NCBI GenBank assembly: GCA_038049695.1
Contig: CP142460.1
Span: 34,506,001-34,570,000, forward strand
Origin: Cinnamomum chago
Lineage: Eukaryota; Streptophyta; Magnoliopsida; Laurales; Lauraceae
Direction: 5' to 3'
DNA: 64,000 nt
This document shows positions 34,181-45,665 of this stretch, piece after piece (the stretch's first letter is position 1; each line of letters starts with the position of its first letter). A program made the position numbers and the translations under genes. The notes below the pieces were generated by a model, which saw nothing but the letters and a program-made list of their open reading frames with translations, did not search any database and was not told where the DNA came from.

Positions 34181-35161
34181 GGATTTCAATACAATAACCA
34201 TTGAAGTTTCAGGTAAAATATAGGGTTCAAGATTTATTTAAGGTGAATAGGGGTCCCGTATGTCGATTTAATAACAACTTGGTACTCTTTGAGTTTGGGG
34301 ACATTCCGACCTCCTTATACACCTTAGGATCCTCAAAATTTCGAATGAAATCTTTGTGATGTGGTTTCTTTCTCAAACGGATATCAAATAAAACGAATGG
34401 GTCTTCTCTTCACAATAGGGTTCCCAACAAACCTCTCTTAAACATTTAAGCATTACATTAGTGCTCCCAAAACAGTCCCAGGTGAACAATACCCATCGCT
34501 CGAGCGGACATGGAGTTCGCTCAAGCGGTGAGCTCTCTGGAATGGTTGTCAGGGTGGGTTCGCTCGAGCAAAGTTGAGGCCGCTCGAGCGTACTCACTTA
34601 GTATCAGGTTGGCTCGAGCAAAAATTCAATTCGCTCGAACTAACCACTCTCTAGAACGAGTTCTGAGAGGGCTCGCTCGAGTCATAAAGGGTCCTCTCTT
34701 TACTGGAATGGTTCGAACCCTTTTCTGGACACTTCACTCGAACGACCTGTCAAGTTCGCTCGAGCGAACTGTCCAAAAACTAGTTCTAGGACAGTTCTTC
34801 TCCTCCCTTTCTCTTCCTTCTACAACCCCTTTAAGCCTCATTTCTACATCAAATGGGAGGCTCAACACCCCCATTAAACTCCTCATAAACTTCCACCAAT
34901 AACAAATTCAATCATCTCCTTCTCAACCATATTCAATCACAAGAGAGAAGAGAAAATCCACAATCACAAGGAATCATTTAAGTCATAAACAAGCAATAAA
35001 TGAAAAGTCATAAATGTTAACATTTTCAAGAGTTAAACAAGCTACCAAGATACATTAACATTTATTTCAAAAATCAATGCAAGTCAAGAATAAATAGTGA
35101 AGTCATATGCATTTCTTATAAAACCATTGAAAACTCATAAAAATCAAATCATCCACTTGCC
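34181..35161 (-). repeat. Fragment of a B-type Tekay-like LTR
   Basis: Aligns with LTR B from about 26123 to 27160, including the palindrome cluster (34498-34765: CGCTCGAGCG and decayed variants such as CTCGAGCA). Both ends are abrupt: X on the left, the Tat-like element on the right. Confidence 0.85.
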
Positions 35162-35236
35162 CCAGATCTTGCCTCGGTTTTCCTCTGGCGAGGGACCGGC
35201 GGCAATTGCCTTGGCAATACTGGTGGTGGTGACAGG

Positions 35237-36979
35237 TGTTAGGGTTTTTGTATTTGCAATTTGATGGATGCATTAACATTTGAGCATCATTTGATTCACA
35301 CACTTGCATTGATTTAGAAAATCTTGAAATCTTGATTTTTACATGCATTGGTTTTTAGACTTGAAGAAATATTGATTTATGCATGATTTGTTTTTAATCA
35401 TGGATGTAATTAGTTTTGAAAAGGAGTTTTAGAAAATCAAGCAAGCCATTGGTTTTATAATTTCGAATCTTTTTCGAATTTTTATGTTTCATGTTTTAAA
35501 ACCCTTAGAATGATTTAAAACGTGTTTTTAAGCTTGATTTAATGGCCCAAAAAATTCCCAACCAAAAATACTTTGAAAAATGGATTTTAGGGAATTTTGG
35601 TCCCAGGCCCAGGTCGACCGAGTAAAAAGCCGTTGGCTCCTTTTTTTTTGAAACGGTCATTTTTATGACCGTTGAAGGCCAAGTCGACCGGGGGTATGGC
35701 AGGTCAACCGGGGAGACGCAGAAACTCAACTTTTGAGTATAAAATGAAGTTCATTCCTTTACCAAAGTTGGAGATTTTGAAGACTCTTTTGAGGTACTTT
35801 GAGACAAAGAAAAGGGGATGAACTAAGAGAGACCAAAGAGTCATTTGGAGAGCTAAAGCTTGGATTAATGAAGTTAAATCTCTAAGTAAGCTCTACCTCT
35901 CTTAATCATAGTTTATATGCTTTGTTTAAGTTATTGGTAAATGATTTTGAGCATGATAACTATGATGTGTTGAATCCATTCTTCTCTTAATCTTTGATCT
36001 AATTAAGATTGGATTCTTCACTTTGTTTTCAATTCAAGTTGTTTTTAAATCTTCCTTAATCATGCTTAGCCTAAATCTTTGATTTCTTTTATATAGCATG
36101 ATTCATTTTCTTGGTTGAAACATTACTTGTTGTTTTCATTCATTTAAACCTTAGTAAAATTTATTTGTTTTTGAAAACAACATTGCACATGCATCACATG
36201 TTCTAAGTTAGTCATCTTCATACAACTTGTGAAGCTCTTGATTTTCATGTCATTAACAAGTTGATTTTCATACATGTGATTTACATTAGACTTCAATCAA
36301 ATCTTTTATGAGCTTTAAACTTTGAATTGCTTTAAGCAATATATTAATTGAGCCTTCTTTTTAAACTTGATTGAAGTTATCACACACACACATCATGAGC
36401 ATACACATTTGCATTCATTTAGTGTTTGTGTGAGTTTGTTATTCACTTTCATACCCGCCTATTTTAGAGGCAAATACATTGAGCTTTAATTGTATCTCTT
36501 AGAGTGTTCTTTTGTGAAGACACCTTCTTAGAGAAATCTTCATTTGTAAAGGATATTGCTTAGCCTAAGAAAAGCATTGTGTAAAGGTTATTGGTTAGCC
36601 TAAGAAAAGCATCTTGTAAAGGTTATTGCTTAGCCCAAAAAAGCACATTATAAAGGTTGTTGTTTAGCCTAGAAAAACAACATTGTAAGGGTTATTGCTT
36701 AGCCTATTGAAAAGCATAAATAGTGGAAATCCGGTGGGGTGATTGGATCACAAGCCGGTAGTGGACGTAGGCATTGAGGCCGAACCACTATAAACCTTTG
36801 TGTTGTGGTGTATGCTTGTGGTGATTGTTTATATTAGCTTTCGCATCTTGTTTGATTAATCATCACATGTGACTAGTTTATGTTAAGGAATTAAAATTTG
36901 TCTTAATTGGTCACATTTTGTAGCTCACCCTATTCACCCACCCCCCCTCCCCTCTAGGGTTAGGATCCCAGGACTTTCA
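35237..36979 (+). mobile_element. S1: Sirevirus-like solo LTR
   Basis: 1743 bp, TGTTAGGGTTT...GGACTTTCA, flanked by ACAGG (35232-35236, 36980-36984). It has decayed GGTCGACC palindromes (35612, 35682, 35702), TATAAAA at 35738-35744 and the stem-loop array at about 36540-36720. Inserted in the Tat-like gag start. Confidence 0.93.
35738..35744 (+). promoter_or_regulatory. TATA box, S1
   Basis: TATAAAA about 30 bp after the last palindrome, as in S0. Confidence 0.7.
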
Positions 36980-37051
36980 ACAGGGTCCTTGATGATCCTT
37001 TGCCCTTTCTAGTTTTTGGAGGCATGGTGTTTGTGAATTTGATTTAATCCA

Positions 37052-37069
37052 TCCCCACAGGAGACGCCA
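37052..37069 (-). other. Primer binding site, Tat-like element
   Basis: Sense TGGCGTCTCCTGTGGGGA, two bases after the LTR end ...GCACA. Confidence 0.7.
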
Positions 37070-37093
37070 ATTGTGCGTGCCTAAATTGTTATG

Positions 37094-39292
37094 TGTAAAG
37101 TCCGGGGATCCGAACCCTAGAGGGAGGGTGAATAGGGTGAGCTTCAATTATGACCAATTTTAACCAAATTTAACTTCTTCAACTTAAACTAGTCACAAGT
37201 GATGATTACAAATAAAATGCGGAAGCTTAATAAAAACAATCACCACAAAGCAAACACCATCACACAAGGATTTATAGTGGTTCGGCCTCAATGCCTACAT
37301 CCACTACCGGCTTGTGATCCAACACCCCACCGGATTTCCACTATTTATGTTTTTCAATAGGCTAAGCAATAACCTTTACAATGATGTTTTTCAAGGCTCA
37401 ACATTAACCTTTACATTATGCTTTTCTTAGGCTAAGCAATAACCTCTTCAACCACAAGGTTGGTTATCTCTCTAATTAGTGTCTAACATACACTTGATGG
37501 AGATACAATTTATAGCTCTTAACAATGCCTCTTAATTAGGTGGATATGAAAGTGATAATCTAATACACACATACACTAAATGAATGCAAAGATGTATGGT
37601 CATGAGGTGTGTGTGTGATGTCCTCAATCAATTTGAAAATGAAAGCTCATAAATGTATGCCTAAGGCTTTTGAAAGTTTTAGCTCATAAAACATTTATGA
37701 TTGAGGAAATGTTAATCACATGTTAAAACTAACTTGTAAAAGATATACATTTGTATCCTAAACAAGTTGTGAAAATTCAAAGACCAAAACATGTGAAGCA
37801 TAGGGATGTCAATCAAATCAACAATGTAGCTCAAAACATAAAAAATAGATTTGATTGAAATTAGGGGACAAATCATATGTAATTATAAATGCAACTTGAA
37901 AATGATATACCTATCGAAGTAAGGCAAGTTGTGAAACTTTTAAAACAATAATACATATGATTTGTAAAGTTTGTTGAATCCAAAACATAAGATACATTTG
38001 AAAGAGATTTTCTTATGATGGAAAACAACAACCAAAGATTCAACCAAGTGTATGAATCATGTTACATATAATTTCAAAGATTCTTTCATTGACATGATCT
38101 ACTTAGATTTACCAAATAAAGTACTACTTGGATTGAATCAATGGTGATGCATCCAAAACAATAGATCAATGCAAAACATAAAACATGCTAAGGACACAAC
38201 ACATCATAGTTTAACATGCTACTAAAGATTTACCAAAGATAAAACAAAAACATGAAAACATATGATTTGTAAAGATGTTGAGTCCAAAACATAAGATAGT
38301 TTTGAAAGTGATTTTCTTATGTTGAAAAACAACAACCATAGATTCAACCAAGTATAGGAATCATGTTACATATAATTTCAAAGATTCTTTCATTAACATG
38401 ATCTACTTTGATTTACCAAAAATAAAGTACTACTTGGATTGAATCAAATGGTGATGTATCCAAAACAATAAATCAACTCAAAACATAAAACATGTTAAGG
38501 ACACAACACTTCATACATAGTTTATCATGCTACAAAAGATTTACCAAAAGTAAAACAAAGCATGAAAACATATGATTAAGGAAAGTAGAGCCTACTTGGT
38601 GATTTAACTTCATTAATCCAAGCTTTAGCTTTCCTAATGATCCCCTTCATCCCTTAGTTCATTTCCCTTTGATTTGCCTCAAAACCCCTCAAGGAGGGCC
38701 TTAAAATTCACAACTTTTGGCAAAGGAAAGAACTCATATTTATAGCCAAAATAGCCCAACGGCTAGTCCCCGGTCGACCTGATAACAGGGCCCGGTCGAC
38801 CTGACCTTCACAACGGCTATATTTCTGACTGTTGGAGCTTCAGAACCCAGTCGGCCTGCAGTGTGGCCGGTCGACCGGGTCCCCTGGGCTTGTCGACCGG
38901 CCACACTGCTGGTCGACCCCCTGGGACCAAAATTCCCAAAAATCTCACATTTCAAAGTATTTCTTGGGGGAACTTTTGGCCACTAAATCAAGCTTGAAAA
39001 ACATGTTTTAAAATATTCTAAGGGTTTTTAAAACATGAAACATAGAAAGCCTAAAATGATTTGAAAGATTTAAAACATAGGCTTGCTTGATTTCTAAAAC
39101 TCTTTTCAAAAACAAATGCATCCAAGTTTTAAAAGCAAATCATGCATGAATTGATACTGTTACAAATCTTAAAAGCAATGCATGAATAAATCAAGATTTC
39201 AAGTTTTTTTAAATCAATGCATATGTGTGTAAATCAAATGATGCTTGAATGATTATGCATCCATCAAATTGCAATCTACAAAATTTCTAACA
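37094..39292 (-). mobile_element. S2: Sirevirus-like solo LTR
   Basis: 2199 bp, sense TGTTAGAAATTTTG...GGACTTTACA, flanked by TTATG (37089-37093, 39293-39297). Palindromes GGTCGACC at 38772 and 38794 (22 bp apart), 38869 and 38891 (22), 38911; TATAAATA at 38737-38744; stem-loop array 37347-37460. It has a tandem duplication of about 310 bp (about 37975-38580) shared with S3. Confidence 0.92.
38737..38744 (-). promoter_or_regulatory. TATA box, S2
   Basis: Sense TATAAATA just downstream of the GGTCGACC cluster. Confidence 0.7.
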
Positions 39293-39968
39293 TTATGGAC
39301 TTGTTTAGATGGATGTAAAGCTTCTTGGGAAAGGTTGAATGCCTGAAACCTGAAAGGGAAGGAGAAAACAGAGGTCAGAGACCCTGGCCGAGCTCGGTGC
39401 AAGGCACTCCGATGCCTAAGTTAGTGCGGTCACTAGAAAAGGGTGAGTGAGCAGAGGGAAAGGCAGAATTTAGAGCATGTATCTATGCATACCTTTTCTG
39501 GATGCTCTTGGAATATATAGGTCGAGAGTCCTATGACACTCGTCCTAGTCTCTCGGAAGTAGAGTCTTACTCGGACAATGCCCCGATCTTTCAGGGATTG
39601 TGGATGTAACCACCAAATAAGGATAACTCCTTATCTCTTATCAGGTGCTTATCCTTACCTTTTGACACGTTCTGTAACGTGGTCGAGCCTTTATAGGAGT
39701 ACATTTGTAATTGACTAAGCGTCAGTGCTCGTCTCAGTTAACCGAACCGAACCAAAGATGATACCGAGGTCAGGTATGACCTTAACATTGACGCATTCTG
39801 GCACTATTGCCGAGATGCATAAAACCGAGACCAAGACATGCCTAGCTGGTACTTTTACCGAAACTAGGACAATCTCGGTATTATGAAAATGCCTCCACAC
39901 AATTCAGTTATCACAAAAGGAATCATCCATGATCCTGGGTCTCTCATGGTTTCTAACTTACATTGAAG

Positions 39969-40034
39969 TTTTGCAATGAAAAACTGCGGGCATCCATCAA
40001 GAACCTCCAAAAGTTGGGAGTTGAGATCCTTTGT
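39969..40034 (+). other. Possible orphan exon
   Basis: Twenty-two open codons (NEKLRASIKNLQKLGVEILC at the end) followed directly by GTAAGT at 40035. The upstream boundary AG at 39967-39968 is plausible. It does not look like transposon protein. Very short, so chance is quite possible. Confidence 0.25.
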
Positions 40035-40083
40035 GTAAGTCATTGCTGTTTGGACGGACCTTGTTACCGTTAATGTTTATACC

Positions 40084-40246
40084 TAGCAATAAAAGCCCGT
40101 CCTAAGCCCGGGCCAAAAAATAAAAATATACTCAAATTCAGTGTTTTCTTTAAGATGTTGTAATAAAAAGTAAATCAGTAATAAAGGCCCGTGCTAAGCC
40201 CGAGCCAAAAATAAAAAAATATATTCATATTTAGTGTTTTCAGGAG
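40084..40246 (+). repeat. Two direct repeats with GCCCG arms
   Basis: Units of about 70 bp start at 40084 and 40177: AATAAAAGCCCG...CTAAGCCCGGGCC followed by A/T-rich sequence and TTTAGTGTTTTC. The second unit differs at several positions. Confidence 0.7.
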
Positions 40247-40775
40247 AATAATATTGGTAAAATTAAATTAAAAGGTTAAATATAGTATCAATCATCAAGG
40301 GCCTGCTTTAAGTGTAGGATTTCATGTGCACACTGCTTGAACATGCCTGAACCTTATCTAGGCTTTATCGTGTGATGCCTTAAATCAATTGATACATATA
40401 ATCTTATGAAATCATTGGCAAGAAATCACTACCATAAATTCATTGTGGGGCCAAGTTTCACTTCGGTCAAAATTAAGCCTATAAGCTTTCTTAGCACTTA
40501 AAATTTTAAAAGAGGGACCCACTAATAAAGTTTTAATGTTCCATGAAGCAATGGCATAAATTTATTGTGAGGCCAAGTTTTACTTAAATCAGTTATAGTC
40601 ATTTTTTACCCTTCTCTAATTTATTGGAGATAAGAATAGTAAACGTGTATGTAGAGCTTGGTCTGAAGAGGAAACGTTGCATATATTTTTTTATTTAGGG
40701 CCAAAGTGATTTGGCGTTCCAAAAACTCTTACAATTATTATGCAAAAGAAATGAAAATGCATCAGAGGAGGTAGA

Positions 40776-40960
40776 GATGTAAAATGGGAAGGGCCGGCCC
40801 GTTTCGGCACGGCACTGCCCACTAGTCAACAACCCGCGACACTGCCCGTGCTGGGCCGAGGGAACGGGCACATCCGGCCCATTTCGGCACGGCCCGCTGT
40901 GAGCCGACCCATCCATAAGGGTCGGCCCTCCAGGCACGGTCCGCCAGGCCCATCACATAA
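40776..40960. mobile_element. Possible hAT-type miniature element
   Basis: A GC-rich island in AT-rich DNA beginning GATGTAAAATGGGAAGGGCC with repeated TTTCGGCACGGC (about 40803, 40880). Plant hAT-type miniature elements often begin this way. The inverted end match (ATGTGATGGGCC at the right end) is weak and I found no 8-bp duplication. Confidence 0.3.
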
Positions 40961-41243
40961 AAAATAAGGATTAAAAAAAACATGACACATATCAAATTTT
41001 TACATGTAAGAGATGATGATGGAGAGATCAAATCAAAATTCAAAAGCAGAAGAAAATAATATGAGACTCAGTTTCAGAGAAGAGAAGAGATCTACTAGGG
41101 TTTGGGACAGAAGAAATGGGGAAGAAGTATTATGATGGATTATTGGAGCATGGTCCAAGTCGGGTGTCATTGGGTGCATGGCGTCACCGGCGACCGTCAC
41201 GTTCCCTTAGCACGTAGGCCCAAATATGAGGATCAAAGGAAAC

Positions 41244-41412
41244 CTGAGCATCATTGGGGCTAATGTTAATGTGAAGAGATCAGTGTGTTGATCCACATCT
41301 AAGTAAGTTGATGGGAAGTTCTTAGCCATATTCTCCAATACATCTTTTTGTATAAGCTCTGGTTGTTTTGTAGCTTCTTCTCCTGAAGTTCCAAAAGAGG
41401 AAAAATTATTCT
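41244..41412 (-). other. Possible exon remnant (minus strand)
   Basis: An open frame of about 55 codons, containing SSFGTSGEEATKQPELIQK and FPSTYLDVDQHTDLFTLTL, preceded by CTCACAGTAG (acceptor-like) and followed by CAG|GTTTCC (donor-like). The frame stays open to 41207. It does not resemble transposon protein and I cannot name a family. Confidence 0.3.
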
Positions 41413-41489
41413 ACTGTGAGTATTCTTGATAGACCAAAATGAGAAGCACAATTTGTAAAGACAATGCACACTCCCACCATGCCACCACA

Positions 41490-43315
41490 TTTTATTTTAT
41501 TTTTTTGCTAATTGGTAAATTAGAATTGAAAAGAAAAGAAGGGCAAAGCCCCAAGGACAAGAGAAGAAAAAATACAACCAAAAGGAAGCAAACTAAACCA
41601 AAGGCGGCTACCTCTGAAAAAGGGAGGACCAAACCCAGCAAAAACCAAAACAGGAAAAGTTGGAAACCAACCAACAGAAAGAAAAAGAAAACATAACCTC
41701 TCCTCAAGGCTCAGAGAACAGAGCTGAAGCCAGCAACTGTTGCGCAAAGCAAAACAACAAGGCCACCACAACCACTAAAGGCAACATCATACACAGCAGC
41801 TGAAATCCGAACCACCCAGCTGGGCACAACTCCTTCGGCACGGCACGGCAAGAGGTACCAAAGCAAGGCCAGGCAGCTCAAAACACAGGAAAACAAGGCA
41901 ACAGACACCACAACAATGCATTGCCCAAATGGGAAGGAGGCTAATCTGAACCAGACCAGATTGCAGGAAAAAGGGAAAGCCAAGGGAGCTAAGTTATCCA
42001 ACCAAAGGAACACAGGATTGGGTGAGGAGGGAATTTCAAACCTCTGTCAGAGCTGAAAGTTCCTCTCAAGCCTTCCAAGAAGACCATTTGAGCTTTCATC
42101 GACGAAGGGGATTTACTGTGATGCTTTAGCTTCGTTCCGGATAAACCAAAGGGCATAGATAGCTTGGAAGAAAATGACTGCTGCTGATTTCCTTCCCTAG
42201 ACACCAACCCCCTGAGTTAAGGCAGCCTAGATGGAAGAAGCTAAAGGAGGAATAACTAGGGAGAAGCCTCCTTGACTGAGAAGCCAATTCCAAAACAGCT
42301 GAGCTAGACTGCAGGAGAAGAAAGATGAACATCTGATTCTCCAAAGCTGTGACAGGAGTAGCATCTAGAAGCCAAATGGCAACCTTTTTGCATGGCCATG
42401 AAGTCTGTGGGTATTTTCTAGAGGAGAAGGCGCCAGCTGAAGCAAGAGAGCCTAGGACTGATTAGATTGTTCCACACCAGCCTATACCAATCAACTTTTG
42501 CTATAGAAGACCTCAAGGAGTCCCAAGCAGATTTCAGAGTGAGAATCCCTGAAGAGTACCTTTCCAAGAAAGAAAGTCCGAAACCAAAGGATCTCTAGTT
42601 GAGATTAAGTTGGAATGCTGCAAAAGGAAGCCCTGCACTTCATCCGGGACAAAGGAAGGGAAGAGCCAAGAATTGCCTTGAATAAGGTCCGCTACTCGAT
42701 CTCTTTCTGAAAATTGGATTAGAGGAAACCTGAGAGCAATGGGATCATGATCAATCCAGTTGTCGAACCACGATAGAATGGAGAGGCCGTTCCCAAGAGT
42801 CCACGAGCTACCACATTGTAGGAAGGGGGCCAAGGACCTAATCTTTTTCCAAATGCAAGAGCCAGCCCTTGGATTACCTTAGAACCAGATAGGAGAACTC
42901 TTAAAGTACCTACTACGAAACCAGTTTTCCCAAAGGGAGACTGAGTTAATCGCAGACCAACCAAGTTTCATCATACAAGCATCATTGAAGACCTTCACCT
43001 TACGCAGCCCAAGACCTCCCTCAGATTTAGGCAGACAGACCACATCCCAAGTAACCAAATTGCTGCTCTTTTTTTCAGTGCTAGAAGACCATAGAAAGTT
43101 CCTCAGCAGATGATCTATCAGAAGACAAGTTTTGCTTGGGATAGGAATAACTAGGGAGATGTGAAGAGGAATAGATGATAGTACATGCTTGACCATTATC
43201 AGCCTCCCCACAAAAGAGAGGCTTTTTGCTTTCCATCCATCAAGCCTAGCTCTGATAGAATCTAAAAGCTGATTAAAATGGGAATGCCTAGAGGAACCGA
43301 AGAAGATAGGAACTC
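41490..43315 (-). pseudogene. L1-type LINE ORF2, C-terminal part (5' truncated)
   Basis: Non-LTR retrotransposon remnant. Sense order: thumb-like region after RT (FFGSSRHSHFNQLLDSIRAR, LSFVGRLIMVKHVLSSIP, NFLWS), WDVVCLPKSEGGLGLRK, then LGNGLSILSWFDNWID, and the zinc-binding reverse-transcriptase tail near 42300-42540 (VWNNLISPRLSCFSWRLLL). Stops occur at 42877-42879, 42534-42536 and later, with a frame change near 42530. About 600 bp of 3' sequence ends in a T-rich run at about 41490-41508, the complement of a poly(A) tail. Element H cuts the 5' side at 43315; the rest of the LINE is not in the window. Confidence 0.88.
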
Positions 43316-44456
43316 TGTCATGCCCCAAAACCAGAACCTCGGGGGCGCGAATGGGATTAAGGATAATTATATTTTTCTTTCTCCTAAGATCCGCATGTGT
43401 GAAGACAACACATTCCAACACACTCTGAATATTTTGCGGAAGCTTTCGTGGCATTGCGACCCAGAGTCTATCGCCATCGGATTCTGTGTCGCACTCAACC
43501 GTTAGCATATAGCTATTATATCATTAACCGTATCAGACTGGAGTAAACCATCACAACGAAATACAGAGCTGACAGTAACAGGATAAGCATTCCCACATAT
43601 GTTCAAGTTACAAATTATCAATGTGCATTAATTAAGAATCCCAAGAAAAAGCTAATAAAAGTCATACAATAATAAGCTAATAACCACTACCCATATGTGA
43701 CGCAACTCCGATGTCAAGCTCAATGTCTACATGACATAGCCGACAAAACAACCTGCAAATCATGGCTCCACAGCCAACAAAGGCACTCATCTCGGGATGA
43801 AGAAGTCTGGACCTGAGTACCAAAAGTAGTGAGTCAGACACGAGGGTCTGGCAGGTGGATGAAAAGATAATAAATGTGCTGAAAAATAAAACATATGATA
43901 ATTCATGTTATTTAATCAAAGGCTGCATATAATCAAAACGGGTGGGAAATCGTGGATCTCTGACAAAACATGTATTCATTTAAAGCATGAGTTAAACATG
44001 GAGATCTAACAGAATATATGTTCAATTAGATCATCTATAAAAGCATAGATATTTGACAATCGGGTTTTCCTTTAAAACATGTGTAAATATAGAGATCTGG
44101 CAAAACAAATGTTCATTTGAAGCATATGTAAAAGCATGGACATTTGACAAATCGGGTATTCATTAAAAGCGTGTGTAACCATAGGAATCTGGCAAAACAA
44201 ATGTTCATTTGAAACATATGTAAAGCATTGACATTTGACAAACCAGGTATTCATTAAAAGCGTGTGTAACCATAGAACGAGAAACAATGTAACAACAATT
44301 GAATTTACCTTGGAAAGTATTAAAATCTGTTTAAACAATAACTTTCATAAAAGAAATGAATCATTTACTGGAAAATGAATAAGCAATATAAAACATGTAA
44401 GGTATCCAAGGAATCGGGAACTAGCAAGATGGCAACCACACGAAGCTAAGTCCTCT

Positions 44457-44470
44457 ATCACTAAAGTGAC
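44457..44470 (-). other. Hairpin GTCACTTTAGTGAT in LTR H
   Basis: The H version of the conserved hairpin; also at 52085-52098 in the other LTR. Confidence 0.55.
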
Positions 44471-45503
44471 AGAGCAATAATTTGGCACTGATCTTAGTCA
44501 CTCGAGGTGGGGAGAAACAGTGGATCTTATAAATACATATACATATACTATACATGACCACAGTAGTGAGCCGGGCATCGGGAACCACAGTAGCAATCTG
44601 CGGTATCGGGACAAGACCACGGTAATAACCGGGTAGCGGGATCCAAACTGCAGCTGGCGGGACAAGAACGGGATCTCCAAGTCGGTGGATCAGACCAACG
44701 AGGTTATCCAAGCTTAGTGGTGCCGACTCATAGGTCAAATAACAAATCGAGACATGTACATGTACAAGTAAATCGAGTGCAAGTAAATAAATGGGCGGGG
44801 CAAGAATGCTCAAAGGCACAACTGTCATTTCACGTCGGGCAATACATTTCGGGACAATGTAAATTCAATGCTTTCGGGAAAATAAGTCATGTAATGTAAG
44901 TCTCGGGAATAAGGAAATACAATGAACTAATACACTTCCTGGTAAAATAGAGATTTCCTTCTTTGTTTAAGGTGAATAGGGGTCCCATATGTCGATTTCG
45001 ATATAGGCTTGGTACTCTTTGAATTTGAAGACATTCTGGGCTCCTTATACACTTTTGCAAATTCAAAACTTCAATGAATCTTTGTGACATGGTTTTCTTC
45101 TCAAACGTGTTAGGAATTTTCTAGATTGCAATTTGATGGATGCATTATCATTCAAAGCATCATTTGATTTACACACTTGCATTGGTTTTAAATAAACTTG
45201 AAATCTTGTTTTATTCATGCATTGCTTTTAAGATTTGTAAAAGTATTGATTTATGCATGATTTGTTTTTTCATCTTGGATGCATTTGTTTTAGAAAAGAG
45301 TTTTCAAGAAATCAAGCAAGCCTTTGTTTTAAAAGTTTTGAAACTTTTTAGGCTTTTTATGTCATGTTTTAAAAACCTTTAAAATCTTTAAAACATGTTT
45401 TCCAAGCTTGATTTAGTGGCCAAAAGGTCCCCCAAAGAAATAACTTTGAAAAGTGCAAAAGTTGGAAATTTTGCAAAAAGGGGGTTGTCCCGGCAGTGTC
45501 GTC

Positions 45504-45630
45504 GGTCGACCGAGAGGCAGGTCTCGGTCGACCGAGACAACTGCAGGCAAAAATTGCCTGGGAGCACCAACGGTCAGAAATATGACCGTTGTGTGTTCTC
45601 GGTCGACCGAGGCCTGTTTCTCGGTCGACC
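45504..45630 (+). promoter_or_regulatory. Palindrome cluster GGTCGACC, S3
   Basis: The clearest copy of the Sirevirus cluster: two pairs with 22-bp spacing around an inverted repeat, ending 28 bp before the TATA box. Confidence 0.78.
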
Positions 45631-45657
45631 GAGAACTAGCCGTTGGCCACTTTTTCC

Positions 45658-45665
45658 TATAAATA
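45658..45665 (+). promoter_or_regulatory. TATA box, S3
   Basis: TATAAATA directly after the cluster. Confidence 0.72.

Larger units (their letters stand above)
35162..37025 (-). pseudogene. gag: N-terminus of Tat-like gag, split by S1
   Basis: Begins MPPKTRKGKGSSR at the ATG at 37025, continues across the S1 insertion (35237-36979 plus one ACAGG) as TLSPPPVLPRQLPPVPR and ends at the truncation at 35162, about 39 codons in all. The frame is open but only a fragment. The basic, proline-rich start is compatible with gypsy gag; nothing more can be said from so little. Confidence 0.6.
35162..39899 (-). mobile_element. Tat-like Ty3/gypsy fragment, cut by two solo LTRs
   Basis: Sense order from the right: an LTR (37072-39899, about 620 bp net), a primer site TGGCGTCTCCTGTGGGGA (37052-37069), and the first codons of gag from 37025. 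Removing S1 and S2 with their target copies joins the sequence cleanly. It is truncated at 35161. The primer site and LTR wording (CCGAGCTCGGTGC, CTCCGATGCC) are what I would expect of the Tat lineage; assignment is moderate. Confidence 0.7.
37072..39899 (-). repeat. Tat-like 5' LTR, split by S2
   Basis: Pieces 37072-37093 and 39298-39899, sense TGTGGAGGCATTTTC...CACGCACA. Removing S2 and one TTATG gives about 620 bp. Confidence 0.65.
39900..41206. other. Unresolved stretch outside recognised elements
   Basis: Follows the Tat-like LTR. It contains a 22-codon exon-like stretch (39969-40034), two direct repeats with GCCCG inverted arms (40084-40153, 40177-40246), plain AT-rich DNA, a GC-rich block (40776-40960) and further sequence I cannot place. 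No reading frame of useful length. Confidence 0.5.

Noticed and set aside
41439-41707. Lys-rich frame over the LINE 3' end
   Set aside because: It is the antisense of LINE 3' sequence and is low-complexity.
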